Assembly: GCA_039707655.1 (NCBI GenBank)
Contig: CM077666.1
Location: forward strand, 401,423,886-401,487,885
Reading direction: 5' to 3'
DNA: 64,000 nucleotides
Source: Elymus sibiricus
Taxonomy: Eukaryota; Streptophyta; Magnoliopsida; Poales; Poaceae
Part shown: piece by piece, positions 35,118-46,513 of the stretch
Layout: the number at the start of each line of letters is the position of its first letter
How positions within the stretch are numbered: the stretch's first letter is position 1
Notes under the pieces: generated by a model
Seen by the model: the letters and a program-made list of their open reading frames with translations, nothing else
Database searches by the model: none
What the model was told of the DNA's origin: nothing
Position numbers and translations under genes: made by a program

Positions 35118-36858
35118 TGATGGAAATATGCCCTAGAGGCAATAATAAAGTTGTTATTATTTTATATTTCCTTGTTCATGATAAAGGTTTATTATTCATG
35201 CTAGAATTGTATTGACCGGAAACTTAAATACATGTGTGAATACATAAACAAATACCGTGTCCCTAGTGAGCCTCTACTAGACTAGCTCGTTGATCAAAGA
35301 TGGTTAAGGTTTCCTAACCATAGACATGAGTTGTCATTTGATAACGGGATCACATCATTAGGAGAATGATGTGATGGACAAGACCCATCCGTTAGCTTAG
35401 CATATGATCGTTCTGTTTATTGCTACTGCTTTCTTGAATGTCAAATACATGTTCCTCAGACCATGAGATCATGCAACTCCCGGATACCGAAGGAATACCT
35501 TGTGTGATATCAAACGTCACAACGTAACTGGGTGATCATAAAGATGCTCTACAGGTATCTCCGAAGGTGTCTGTTGAGTTGGCATGGATCGAGACTGGGA
35601 TTTGTCACTCCGTGTTTCGGAGAGGTATCTCTGGGCCCTCTCGGTAATGCACATCATAAGAAGCTTGCAAGCAAAGTGACTAAGGAGTTAGTTACGGGAT
35701 GATGTATTGCGGAATGAGTAAAGAGACTTGCCGGTAACGAGATTGAACTAGGTATGGAGATACCGACGATCGAATCTCGGGCAAGTAACATACCGACGGA
35801 CAAAGGGAATTACGTATGTTGTCATTGCGGTTCGACCGATAAGATCTTCGTGGAATATGTAGGAACCAATATGAGCATCCAGGTTCCGCTATTGGTTATT
35901 GACCGGAGAGGCATCTCAGTCATGTCTACATCATTCCCGAACCCGTACGGTCCGCACGCTTAACGTTCGTTGACGATATAGTGTTATATGAGTTATGTGA
36001 ATTGGTAATCGAATGTTGTTCGGAGTCCCGGATGAGATCTCGGATGTCACAAGGAGTCTCGGAATGGTCGAGAGGTAAAGATTTATATATGGGAAGTCAT
36101 ATTTTGGGTTCCGGAAAAAGGTGCAGTTTTTTCGGTATTGTACCGGGAAGCTTCCAGAAGGTTCCGAAGGATTCCGGAGGAGTCCGGAAGTCCACAAGTG
36201 GGTCCACCATGTCCCAAGGGCTGCCATGGGCTAAAGGGAGGCGCCCTGGCCTTATTGGGCCAGGCGCACCTAGTCCTCAAAAGTCCAGGCAGCTAGGGAA
36301 GGAAAAAGGGAGAGTCCTAGTAGGAATAGGATTGGACTTTGGAGTCCAAGTCCACGTGTGTACTATTCATGGTTACTGTTCACGTGGCATTATTCCTTCT
36401 ACTCCAAGCCCCTACACATATATAAATAGAGGAGAGGGGGTGCCCCAAAGGATACACAACATTGTCTTAGCCGTGTGCGGCGCCCCCCTCCACAGTTCCG
36501 TCCCTCGGTCATATTTTCGCAGTGCTTGGGCGAAGCCCTGCGGAGATAGCATCACCATCACCGTCACCACGCCGTCATGCTGCCGGAACTCATCCACTAC
36601 CTCGCCGTCTTGCTGGATCAAGAAGTCGAGGACGTCACCGAGCTGAACGTGTGCTGAACGCAGAGGTGCCGTACGTTTGGTGCTCGGTCGGTTGGATCGT
36701 GAAGTTGTTCGACGACATCAACCGCGTTGTTCTAACGCTCCCGCTTACGGTCTATGAGGGTACGTAGACACACTCCCCCTCTCGTAGCTATGCATCTCCA
36801 TGGATAGATCTTGCGTGCGCGTAGAAAATTTTTGTTTTCCATGCAATGTTCCCCAACA
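35118..36858 (+). repeat. Copia 5' LTR, 1,741 bp
   Basis: It starts TGATGGAAATATGCCC and ends CCCCAACA. Related LTRs stand at 45371, 49945 and 52926. The terminal inverted repeat is imperfect (TGATGG against CCAACA), whereas the solo LTR at 49945 has the canonical TGTTGG. The five bases before it are acaag. Confidence 0.92.
36418..36428 (+). promoter_or_regulatory. TATA box of the Copia 5' LTR
   Basis: tatataaata lies about 440 bp before the LTR end, just ahead of a ggagaggggg tract. The same motif is at 54217-54227 in the 3' LTR of the second copy. Confidence 0.65.
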
Positions 36859-36859
36859 G

Positions 36860-36876
36860 TGGCATCATGAGCCAGG
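36860..36876 (+). other. Primer binding site of Copia copy 1
   Basis: tggcatcatgagccagg follows the LTR by one base. It is the Angela/BARE-type variant of the initiator-tRNA-Met complement. Confidence 0.7.
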
Positions 36877-38095
36877 TCTATGCGTAGATGATATGCACGA
36901 GTAGAATACAAAGAGTTGTGGGCGGTGATCGTCATACTGCTTACCACCAACGTCTTATTTTGATTCGGCGGTATTGTAAGATGAAGCGGCCCGGACCAAC
37001 CTTACATGTCCACGTACATGAGACCGGTTCCACCGACAGACATGCAACTTGTTTTGCATAAAGGTGGCTGGCGGGTGTCTGTTTCTCCTACTTTAGTTGA
37101 ATCGAATTTGACTGCGGCCGGTCCTTGTTGAAGGTTAAAACAGCAAACTTGATAAATCACCGTTGTGGTTTTGTGCCGTAGGTAAGAACGGTTCTTGCTA
37201 GAAGCCCGTAGCAGCCACGTAAATCTTGCAACAACAAAGTAGAGGACGTCTAACTTGTTTTTGCAGGGTATGCTGTGATGTGATATGGTCAAGACATGAT
37301 GTGATATACGTTATTGTATGAGATTATCATGTTTTGTAATTTATCGGCAACCGGCAGGAGCCTTATGGTTGTCTCTTTATTGTATGAAATGCAAGCGCCA
37401 TGTAATTGCTTTACTTTTTCGCTATGCGTTAGAAATAGTTGTAGAAGCAATAGTTGGCGAGATGACCACGACGCAACGATGGAGATCAAGGTGTCGAGCC
37501 GGTGAGGATGGAGATCATGACGATGCTTTGGAGATGGAGATCAAAAGCACAAGATGATGGCCATATCATGTCACATATTTTGATTGCATGTGATGTTTAT
37601 CCTTTATGCATCTTATTTTGCTTAGAACGACGGTAGCATTATAAGATGATCCCTTCACTAAATTTCAAGATAAAAGTGTTCTCCCCGAGTATGCACCGTT
37701 GCTAAAGTTCGTCGTTTCGAAGCACCTCGTGATGATCGGGTGTGATAGATTCTACGTTCACATACAACGGGTGTAAGCCAGTTTTACACAAGCAGAATAC
37801 TTGGGTTAAACTTGACGAGCCTAGCATGTACAGACATGGTCTCGGAACACTGGAGACCGAAAGGTCGAACAAGAGTCATATAGTAGATATGATCAACATG
37901 GAGATGTTCACCATTGATGACTATCCCATCTCACGTGATGATCGGACATGGGCTAGTTGATTTGGATCATGTAACACTTAGTTAACTTGAGGGATGTTAA
38001 TTTAAGTGGGAGTTCATTAGTAATTTGATTAATTGAACTTAATTTATCATGAACTTAGTCTTGATAGTTTCTTTGCATATCTATGTTGTAGATAA

Positions 38096-41000
38096 ATGGC
38101 CCATGCTACTGTTCCGTTGAATTTTAATGCGTTCCTAGAGAAAGCTAAGTTGAAAGATGATGGTAGCAACTATACGGACTGGGTCCGTAACTTGAGGATT
38201 ATCCTCATTGCTGCACAGAAGGATTATGTCCTTGATGCACCGCTAGGTGATGGACCTGCTGCAGGAGCTGCTGCAGACGTTGTGAACGCCTGGCAGGCTC
38301 GATCTGATGACTACTCGATAGTTCAGTGTGCCATGCTTTACGGCTTAGAACCGGGACTGCAAAAGCGTTTTGAACGCCACTGAGCATATGAGATGTTCCA
38401 AGAGCTGAAATTGATATTTCAAGCTAATGCCCGGGTTGAGAGATATGAAGTCTCCAACAAGTTCTTTAGCGGTAAGATGGAGGAGAACAGTTCTGTCAGT
38501 GAACACATACTCAGAATGTCTGGGTACCACAACCACTTGACTCAGCTGGGAATTGATCTTCCGGTTGAGAGTGTTATTGACAGAGTTCTTCAGTCACTGC
38601 CACCAAGCTATAAAGGCTTCGTGATGAACTATAATATGCAAGGGATGGAGAAGACAATTCCCGAGCTCTTCGCGATGCTGAAATCAGCGGAGGTAGAAAT
38701 CAAGAAGGAGCATCAAGTGTTGATGGTTAACAAAACCACTAGTTTCAAGAAAAAGGGCAAGGGAAAGAAGGGGAACTTCAAGAAGAACGACAAGCAAGTT
38801 GCCGCTCCCACGAAGAAACCCAAAGCTGGACCCAGGCCTGAAAAAGAGTGCTTCTACTGCAAAGGGACTGGTCACTGGAAGCGGAACTGCCCCAAGTATT
38901 TGGCGGATAAGAAGGATGGCAAAGTGAGCAAAGGTATATTTGATATACATGTTATTGATGTGTTCCTCACTAATGCTCGCAGTAGCGCCTGGGTATTTGA
39001 TACTGGTTCGGTTGCTCATATTTGTAACTTGAAACAGGAGCTACGGAATAAGCGAAGATTGGCTAAGGACGAGGTGACGATGCGCGTCGGGAATGGTTCC
39101 AAGGTTGATGTGATCGCCGTCGGCACGCTACCTCTACATCTACCTTCGGGATTAGTTTTAGACCTCAATAGTTGTTATTTGGTGCCAGCGTTGAGCATGA
39201 ACATTATATCTGGATCTTGTTTATTGCGAGACGGTTATTCATTTAAGTCAGAGAATAATGGTTGTTCTATTTATATGAGTAACATATTTTATGGTCACGC
39301 ACCTTTTGTGAATGGTCTATTCATATTGAATCTCGATCGTAGTGATACACATATTCATAATATTGATGCCAAAAGATGCAAAGTTGATAATGATAGTGCA
39401 ACATACTTGTGGCACTGCCGTTTAGGTCATATTGGTGTAAAGCGCATGAAGAAACTCCATGCGGATGGACTTTTGGAATCTCTTGATTATGAATCATTTG
39501 ATACTTGCGAACCATGCCTCATGGGCAAGATGACTAAAACTCCGTTCTCCGGAACAATGGAGCGAGCTACTGATTTGTTGGAAATAATACATACCGATGT
39601 ATGCGGTCCAATGAATGTTGAAGCACGCGGCGGGTATCGTTATTTTCTAACCTTCACATATGATTTGAGTAGATATGGGTATATCTACTTGATGAAACAC
39701 AAGTCTGAAACATTTGAAAAGTTCAAAGAATTTCAGAGTGAAGTAGAGAATCATCGTAACAAGAAAATAAAGTTTCTACGATCTGATCGCGGAGGCGAAT
39801 ATTTGAGTTACGAGTTTGGCCTTCATTTAAGAAAATGTGGAATTGTTTCACAACTCACGCCACCTGGAACACCACAGCGTAATGGTGTGTCCGAACGTCG
39901 TAACTGTACTTTATTGGATATGGTGCGTTCTATGATGTCTCTTACCGATTTGCCACTATCGTTTTGGGGTTATGCATTAGAGACAGCTGCATTCACGTTA
40001 AATAGGGCACCGTCTAAATCCGTTGAGACGACACCATATGAACTATGGTTTGGCAAGAAACCTAAGCTGTCGTTTCTTAAAGTTTGGGGATGCGATACTT
40101 ATGTGAAAAAGCTTTAACCTGATAAGCTCGAACCCAAAGCGGAGAAGTGCGTCTTCATAGGATACCCTAAAGAAACAATTGGGTACACCTTCTACCATAG
40201 ATCCGAATGCAAGGTCTTTGTTGCCAAGAGTGGGTCCTTTCTAGAGAAGGAGTTTCTCTCGAAAGAAGTGAGTGGGAGGAAAGTAGAACTTGATGAGGTA
40301 ATTGTACCTTCTCTCGAATTGGAAAGTAGCTCATCAGAGAAAACCGTTCCCGTGATGCCTACACCAATAAGAGAGGAAGATAATGAAACTTCAGATCAAG
40401 TTACGACTGAACTTCGTAGGTCGACCAGAGTACGTTCCGCACCAGAGTGGTACGGTAATCCTGTTCTGGAAGTTATGTTGTTAGACAACGGCGAACGTAC
40501 GAACTATGAAGAAGCTATGATAAGCCCGGATTCCGACAAATGGCTTGAGGCCATGAAATCTGAGATAGGATCCATGTATGAGAACAAAGTGTGGACTTTG
40601 GTGGACTTGCCCGATGATCGGCAAGCCATTGAGAATAAATGGATTTTTAAGAGGAAGACAGATGCTGATGGTAATATCACTGTCTACAAAGCTCGACTTG
40701 TCGCGAAAGGTTTTCGACAAGTTCAAGGGGTTGACTACGATGAGACTTTCTCACCCGTAGCGATGCTTAAGTCTGTCCGAATCATGTTAGCAATTGCCGC
40801 ATTTTATGATTATGAAATCTGGCAAATGGATGTCAAAACTGCATTCCTTAATGGTTTTCTTAAAGAAGAGTTGTATATGATGCAACCAGAAGGTTTTGTC
40901 GATCCTAAGGGTGCTAACAAAGTGTGCAAGCTCCAGCGATCCATCTATGGACTGGTGCAAGCATCTCGGAGTTGGAATATACGCTTTGATGAGGTGATCA

Positions 41001-41519
41001 AAGCATATGGTTTTGTACAGCCTTACGGAGAAGCCTGTATTTACAAGAAAGTGAGTGGGAGCTCTGTAACATTTCTAATATTATATGTGGATGACATATT
41101 GTTGATTGGAAATGATATAGAATTTCTGGATGGCATAAAGGGATACTTGAATAAGAATTTTTCAATGAAAGACCTCGGTGAAGCTGCTTATATATTGGGC
41201 ATCAAGATCTATAGGGATAGATCAAGACGCTTGATAGGACTTTCACAAAGCACATACCTTGACAAAGTTTTGAAGAAGTTCAAAATGGATCAGTCAAAGA
41301 AAGGGTTCTTGCCTGTCTTGCAAGGTGTGAAGTTGAGTCAGACTCAATGCCCGACCACGGCAGAAGATATAGAGAAAATGAAAGTCATTCCCTATGCCTC
41401 AGCCATAGGTTCTATTATGTATGCCATGCTGTGTACCAGACCTGATGTGTGCCTTGCCATAAGTTTGGCAGGGAGGTACCAGAGTAATCCAGGAGTGGAT
41501 CACTGGACAGCGGTCAAAA
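38096..41519 (+). pseudogene. Copia gag-pol polyprotein, two stop codons, 3' end lost
   Basis: A single frame runs from the ATG at 38096 to the truncation, interrupted only by TGA (38381-38383; GGA in the second copy) and TAA (40115-40117; CAA in the second copy). Domains: UBN2-type gag; CCHC zinc knuckle CFYCKGTGHWKRNC; aspartic protease WVFDTGS; pre-integrase LWHCRLGHIG; integrase core with HTDVCGPM and SDRGGEY; chromodomain-less link; reverse transcriptase with YKARLVAKGF and the active-site YVDDILLIG. The polyprotein is processed into capsid and enzymes for reverse transcription and integration. RNase H is lost. Confidence 0.93.
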
Positions 41520-41649
41520 GGTGTTGGCCAAAATCATCAACAAGGAGGTTGTAAATGAGGATGGGAAGTACCACTACGCGCCACAGTCACATGAAGAACG
41601 ACTTCACCGAGTCGAAGACACATTTCGGTCATCGATTGCCAGCGAGTAG
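41520..41649 (+). pseudogene. CACTA coding remnant right of the Copia insertion
   Basis: After the Copia breakpoint an open frame reads …KEVVNEDGKYHYAPQSHEE… to a TAG at 41647-41649. It could be the end of the transposase or a last exon of another CACTA gene. The frame does not join the left part simply, so bases of the CACTA were lost with the Copia 3' end. Confidence 0.35.
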
Positions 41650-41889
41650 CCTACTCGAGACAATTTTTCAAAACAGCTTCATAAACTATTGATTATGTGT
41701 TGAGACACATGTTTTTTTTCTCCGGCACTTTTTATACCCAACTACTTTGCTTCACTATTACTCTTATTTATTATGGCGACGTTGTAATAATTAATGTACT
41801 GCATGATTGTTTGAATGATGAGACAACATTCTATATTTGTATTGCAATGTGATGATTGAGTGCGAAATACTCTAACCACCTAATTAAAA

Positions 41890-42208
41890 TGCTGCCACGG
41901 CAGCAAAAAACGCTGCCGCGGCAGCAATTCTTCTATATGCCTAGAACACTACCAGTGGCGGGTGGAGAAAACTGTTGTGGCGGGCACTACGCGCCGCCCG
42001 CCACTGTATCTATTAGAAACAGTGGCGGGCAGAGATTATAGTTGTGGCGGGCAACCAAAAGCGCCCGCCACTAGAGTACGCCCACCAGTGGCGGGCGCCC
42101 GCCCGCCACTGATGCCATAATAGCAGTGGCAGGAGGTCGGTGGCGGGCGGCCCTGGGAGCCTTGCCCGCCACTGCTGGTCTTTTCCCACCCGCCACTGCT
42201 AGGCATTC
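41890..42208. repeat. CACTA right sub-terminal repeats and a palindrome
   Basis: About eleven copies of the same gtggcggg/cccgccac motif stand between 41950 and 42208, mirroring the left end. At 41891-41925 two near-identical palindromic 13-mers (gctgccacggcagc and gctgccgcggcagc) lie side by side and can form hairpins. Confidence 0.85.
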
Positions 42209-42333
42209 CTGCAGTAGTGGGCAGCCAGAGGGAAAGAGAATCCACGGGTTGAATGCTTAAACTCGAAGGGGAGGAGAACTTTGCCCTAGTCGTGTTTGCG
42301 TGAGGGAAAGAAAAACAGTCACGACCCTCCTTT

Positions 42334-42690
42334 GCTTCAATTAATTAGAATTACCTTAGAAAAGGTCTCACGTTGAATTATTTATAGGACAATAAATAAA
42401 TTTATCACCAATCTCTCTGGCTTTTTCTTGCAAGTAGTATCTTTCTCACTTTCTGGTTTACCAATCCATATTTGGTTTTGTCTGACCAGAAAAGGAGTTA
42501 TTTAGGACAATAAATAAGCTTCAAAAAATGATTATAGTACAATTATTCTACTACTTCAATTAATTAGAATTATCTCCAGTTTAGAAGAAAAAAAGCCTTA
42601 CGCTGAATTATTCAGCATAATAATTAACTTTGTCCTCAATCTCTCCAGCTTTTTCATGCAAAGCAATATCTGTCTGAATTTTTTGGTTTA
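42334..42690. repeat. Imperfect tandem duplication, about 219 bp offset
   Basis: cttcaattaattagaattac followed by …gttgaattatt…aataa…caatctctc…gctttttc starts at 42334 and repeats in diverged form from 42553. The region is AT-rich and non-coding. Confidence 0.6.
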
Positions 42691-42756
42691 TTACAAAAAC
42701 GTCTTATTTTTTGATTTATTACAAAAACGTCTTACATTATAGCACGGAAGGAGTAG
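42691..42756. mobile_element. Stowaway MITE remnant
   Basis: A 22-bp phrase (tttattacaaaaacgtctta) is duplicated, and the second copy is followed by acggaaggagta, the typical right end of a Triticeae Stowaway. The left end is not found. Confidence 0.4.
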
Positions 42757-43198
42757 TATACATTGGTTTCCTCTTAGCAGTATTTTCAGGCGAATGGAAA
42801 CAAGCTGAAGGTTGCGTCTATTATAATTGTCCTCCGATCACCGCAGCTGCAGCAAGTGTCATCATGCAATTCTTAATTCCGAGGACGATGTGACAAACCA
42901 ACTAGAATAAGATTCGCCGGAAACCAGTTGGATTGGCATGAGATATAAGAAGAGTCTAATTAAAGTATTCCGGCATCACCCGTTTCTTTTCCTTCATTAT
43001 TTATCCATTTTATTAAACATTTTTCTAGTATCAGTGGTATGTCATGCATTTCGTGCACCCCGCATTGTACACGGTTTCTTTACTTTCGTGTGTGTACACG
43101 CGGAAACAGTGGGCCTCCTCGTATACACACGTGTACATATAAGACGGTACAATACAGACGTACGTACGTGGCTGGTTCGGATAACTCTACCAGACCGT

Positions 43199-43497
43199 GA
43201 ACCAACTTGTGGTTGGATGGTTAGAGGGACAGTGGTATCCCCAGCCCACCAGGGTTCAAGTCCTGGTGCTCACATTATTCCTGGATTTATTTCAGGATTT
43301 TCGGCGATGCGTTTTCAGTGGGAGGAGATGTTTCCGTCGACGACGAGGCGCCTACTGTGACTTCGTAAATCTAAGATGATATGCCGGCTCAGTCTCTCGA
43401 AGGTGCTCATAGGGGTAGGGCGTGCGTGTGTGCGTTCATAGGGGTGAGTGTATGCGCGTATGTATGAGCGCTTGCGTCTGTACTGTGTTAAAAAAAA
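43199..43497 (+). mobile_element. tRNA-derived SINE with 16-bp target duplication
   Basis: The element is flanked by aactctaccagaccgt at 43183-43198 and 43498-43513 and ends in a run of ten or so A. Near the start lie an A-box-like sequence (tggatggttagaggga, about 43213) and a B box (ggttcaagtcc, about 43252), the RNA polymerase III promoter of a tRNA ancestor. The 3' part has short gt-rich repeats (ataggggt…). It resembles tRNA-type SINEs of grasses; the family name is not assigned. It moves with LINE-encoded enzymes. Confidence 0.85.
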
Positions 43498-43875
43498 AAC
43501 TCTACCAGACCGTAGAAACATGCATGTGTACTTCCGGCAGTCGTACGTCCGGTTAGCGCAATGGAAGGTCGGGGCGTACGTGGATGGCGACCCGGTCTGA
43601 GCATGTCCGACGGCGGTCGATGCATGCAGCATGGAGGGGTCGGCGGAGGGGTCGCTGTCGCTCGTGTCGGCCAGTGGGCTTTGCGTCTGGCCATCACTGC
43701 CCAACAGGCGAGCGACCATGTATGCGTACGCTGGGCGACCGGTATTTTATTCCGGCGACACCTCAACCTTCCCTTCCCTTGCCTTCCTCAGAGCTGCCAC
43801 GAGTTGCTTTCCCGCTTTACAAACGAACAACGTGGTCAGCGACGGCGCGGCCCGGCTGCTCAGCGCGTGCTGCAA

Positions 43876-43960
43876 TTTTTTTTTTTTTTTGAAACGAGGC
43901 AAAAGACTGCCATTTCATTAATTAAGAAGAGAGGGTTTCAAATGTATCGGTCAACAGCCA
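43876..43960 (-). mobile_element. Probable 3'-end stub of a LINE
   Basis: A run of 15 T is followed by a stretch whose minus strand reads ttaatgaaatggcagtc…cctcgtttc before the A tail, the usual end of plant LINE 3' UTRs. I see no coding part and no clear target duplication. Confidence 0.4.
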
Positions 43961-43990
43961 CACAGTGGCGAAATAAGCGATTACTCGCGA

Positions 43991-44160
43991 GGTTCAGGGG
44001 GACGCGTCAGGTGCAGGCGGCACCGTGCGTGCATCCGCTTTCTCTGCGGCACGCGCTGGCGCTGGGACGATGGTGAGGTTCGGCTGTTCAGGGGATGCAT
44101 CGGGTGCAGTGCAGGCAGCACCGTGCAGCCATGGACAGGAGGTTCCGCTTTCTCCGCACG
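43991..44160. repeat. Tandem duplication of about 95 bp, GC-rich
   Basis: The phrase gttcaggggg…caggtgcaggcggcaccgtgc…ccgctttctc occurs from about 43991 and again from about 44086 with several substitutions. Confidence 0.55.
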
Positions 44161-45370
44161 CACGGCATGCATCTGCGACAGTGTGTGTGGCATCCACACG
44201 GTGACGATGGCTGCTGTCTGCCGCCCGCTAGGTGGGCGATCGATTCCATCACGTACGCGTCGCCCCTGGGCTGGCTAATCAATCGGTCTTGTGAGAAAAA
44301 AAAAGGGGTGGTGATTTGGATATATCATTCCATCGGTCAGTCGCTTAACAACCCAGGGTTTTGTTGCCGAGTGTACTTATTTTCGAGGCCAACACCTCAC
44401 CAGACATTCAGGTTTTGTCCCCATTCATCTGTCCGCGCATTAGACCACGAACTAAAACTGGTTGTTACGGCGTCCTAATCCAAACCCAACCCCATGCAAC
44501 TGCCGTTCGATCTCGATCCCTTCTCCACAGTTCTAAAGTACAAAGAAACACGAGCAACTTTGTCTTGTGTGGTCTGATGTAACCTTTTTCTTTTTCTTTG
44601 AGGGATGGTCTGATGTATCCTTCCTTGCCATCAGTTTTGACAGAGTACCTTTTTCTTCGGACAGAGCGGCAGTATTTATCTAGAGCAGGTGCAGCAAGGG
44701 CATCTCCAACGCCGACCCTCAAATAACCGCGTGGCCCGGTCGTGTTTTGGCATCTAACGTGATTCTACATCGATTCGTTCAGCGGTCCGGACGCACTTGA
44801 TCCCGCAAACTGGAGACAAGGGGGGTTGCGGGCTTCCGGACCACTGACACACCCGTGTCTGGCAACCGTGGCCCACCCAAAAACTCTCTCCCTCGCCCGC
44901 GCACTTTTCCGCCCGAGGCTGGTCAGCGCCGCATTCATGCCGGCCCAGAGCGGACGCGGCCTCTCACTGGATCCGGCATTGAAGCAGCGCGCCGGCCGAG
45001 AGCACCACTTCCCGGTGCACGCGACGTCTCTCCGCATTCAAACAACACTAGTACGTTCGCCTCCCTCCATTAAACGTACGCGGTTGCCGAGGAACCTACT
45101 CCGGCGCCACCCGTCCGCCCGTCTGCCGCCCACCATTAAGGACCTCGCCGCCTGTCCTGTCCTCCGCCCACTATTTAAACCCCAGGCCGGCAACACAGCG
45201 CATCCATCCACTCTCCTCCGCTCTCTATCTCCTCTTCGCACCAGACCCGCCATGGTCTCCTTAAGCTCCAAAGCGTTGTGGGACGACCTCTCGTCCGAAC
45301 AGAAGGATGAGATCACTGTCATTGCGGCCGGCTGGCAAGCCGCCAGACGGACAAGCACCGGAGGCCGGCG

Positions 45371-46513
45371 TGATGGAAATATGCCCTAGAGGCAATAATA
45401 AAGTTGCTATTATTTTATATTTCCTTGTTCATGATAAAGGTTTATTATTCATGCTAGAATTGTATTGACCGGAAACTTAAATACATATGTGAATACATAA
45501 ACAAATACCGTGTCCCTAGTGAGCCTCTACTAGACTAGCTTGTTGATGAAAGATAGTTAAGGTTTCCTAACCATAGACATGAGTTGTCATTTGATAACGG
45601 GATCACATCATTAGGAGAATGATGTGATGGACAAGACCCATCTGTTAGCTTAGCATATGATCGTTATGTTTATTGATACTGCTTTCTTGAATGTCAAATA
45701 CATGTTCCTCCGACCATGAGATCATGCAACTCCCGGATACCGGAGGAATACCTTGTGTGCTATCAAACGTCACAACGTAACTGGGTGATCATAAAGATGC
45801 TCTACAGGTATCTCCGAAGGTGTCTGTTGAGTTGGCATGGATCGAGACTGGGATTTGTCACTCCGTGTTTCGGAGAGGTATCTCTGGGCCCTCTCGGTAA
45901 TGCACATCATAAGAAGCTTGCAAGCAAAGTGACTAAGGAATTAGTTACGGGATGATGTATTACGGAACAAGTAAAGAGACTTGCCGGTAACGAGATTGAA
46001 CTAGGTATGGAGATACCGACGATCGAATCTCGAGCAAGTGACATACCGACGGACAAAGGGAATTACGTATGTTGTCATTGCGGTTCGACCGATAAGATCT
46101 TCGTGGAATATGTAGGAACCAATATGGGCATCCAGGTTCTGCTATTGATTATTGACCGGAGAGGCGTCTCGGTCATGTCTACATCATTCCCGAACCCGTA
46201 GGGTCCGCACGCTTAACGTTCGTTGACGATATAGTGTTATATGAGTTATGTGAATTGGTAACCGAATATTGTTCGGAGTCCCGGATGAGATCCCGGACGT
46301 CACGAGGAGTCTCGGAATGGTCGAGAGGTAAAGATTTATATATGGGAAGTCATATTTTGGGTTCCGGAAAAAGGTGCAGTTTTTTCGGTATTGTACCGGG
46401 AAGCTTCCAGAAGGTTCCGGAGGATTCCGGAGGGGTCCGGAAGTCCACAAGTGGGTCCACCACGTCCCAAAGGGCTGGCATGGGCTAAGGGGAGGCGCCC
46501 TGGCCTTATTGGG
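45371..46513 (+). repeat. Copia copy 2, 5' LTR, 3' part deleted
   Basis: It begins TGATGGAAATATGCCC and matches 35118-36260 closely, then jumps at cttattgggc to leader sequence (cgtctaacttg) that lies at 37247 in copy 1. Confidence 0.92.

Larger units (their letters stand above)
35118..41519 (+). mobile_element. Copia retrotransposon, Angela/BARE/WIS type, 3'-truncated
   Basis: The order is 5' LTR, primer site, leader, then gag-protease-integrase-reverse transcriptase in one frame. The sequence breaks at about 41519 inside the RT/RNase H region (a second copy continues at the matching point, 52519) and CACTA sequence resumes. RNase H, polypurine tract and 3' LTR are absent, and no second target duplication is seen. 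A deletion after insertion explains this best. Confidence 0.92.
30813..42219 (+). mobile_element. CACTA (En/Spm-type) DNA transposon, interrupted by Copia
   Basis: The element begins CACTACTGGGAAAG at 30813 and ends …GCAGTAGTG at 42219, the diagnostic CACTA inverted termini, and is flanked by the 3-bp duplication ggc (30810-30812 and 42220-42222). Sub-terminal arrays of tgtggcgggc/gcccgccactg motifs stand at both ends. Inside are a Transpos_assoc/tnp2 transposase gene on plus and a Copia element (35118-41519). Without the Copia the element is about 5.0 kb. Its ends look intact, so in principle a transposase supplied elsewhere could move it. Confidence 0.95.

Noticed and set aside
41533..41545. 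caacaagg right of the Copia break as the second target duplication (acaag)
   Set aside because: It lies about 20 bp beyond the break and does not restore the CACTA frame; a 5-bp match here is likely chance.
43561..44076. 171-codon plus-strand frame
   Set aside because: It crosses the T run and the LINE 3' stub and has no domain.
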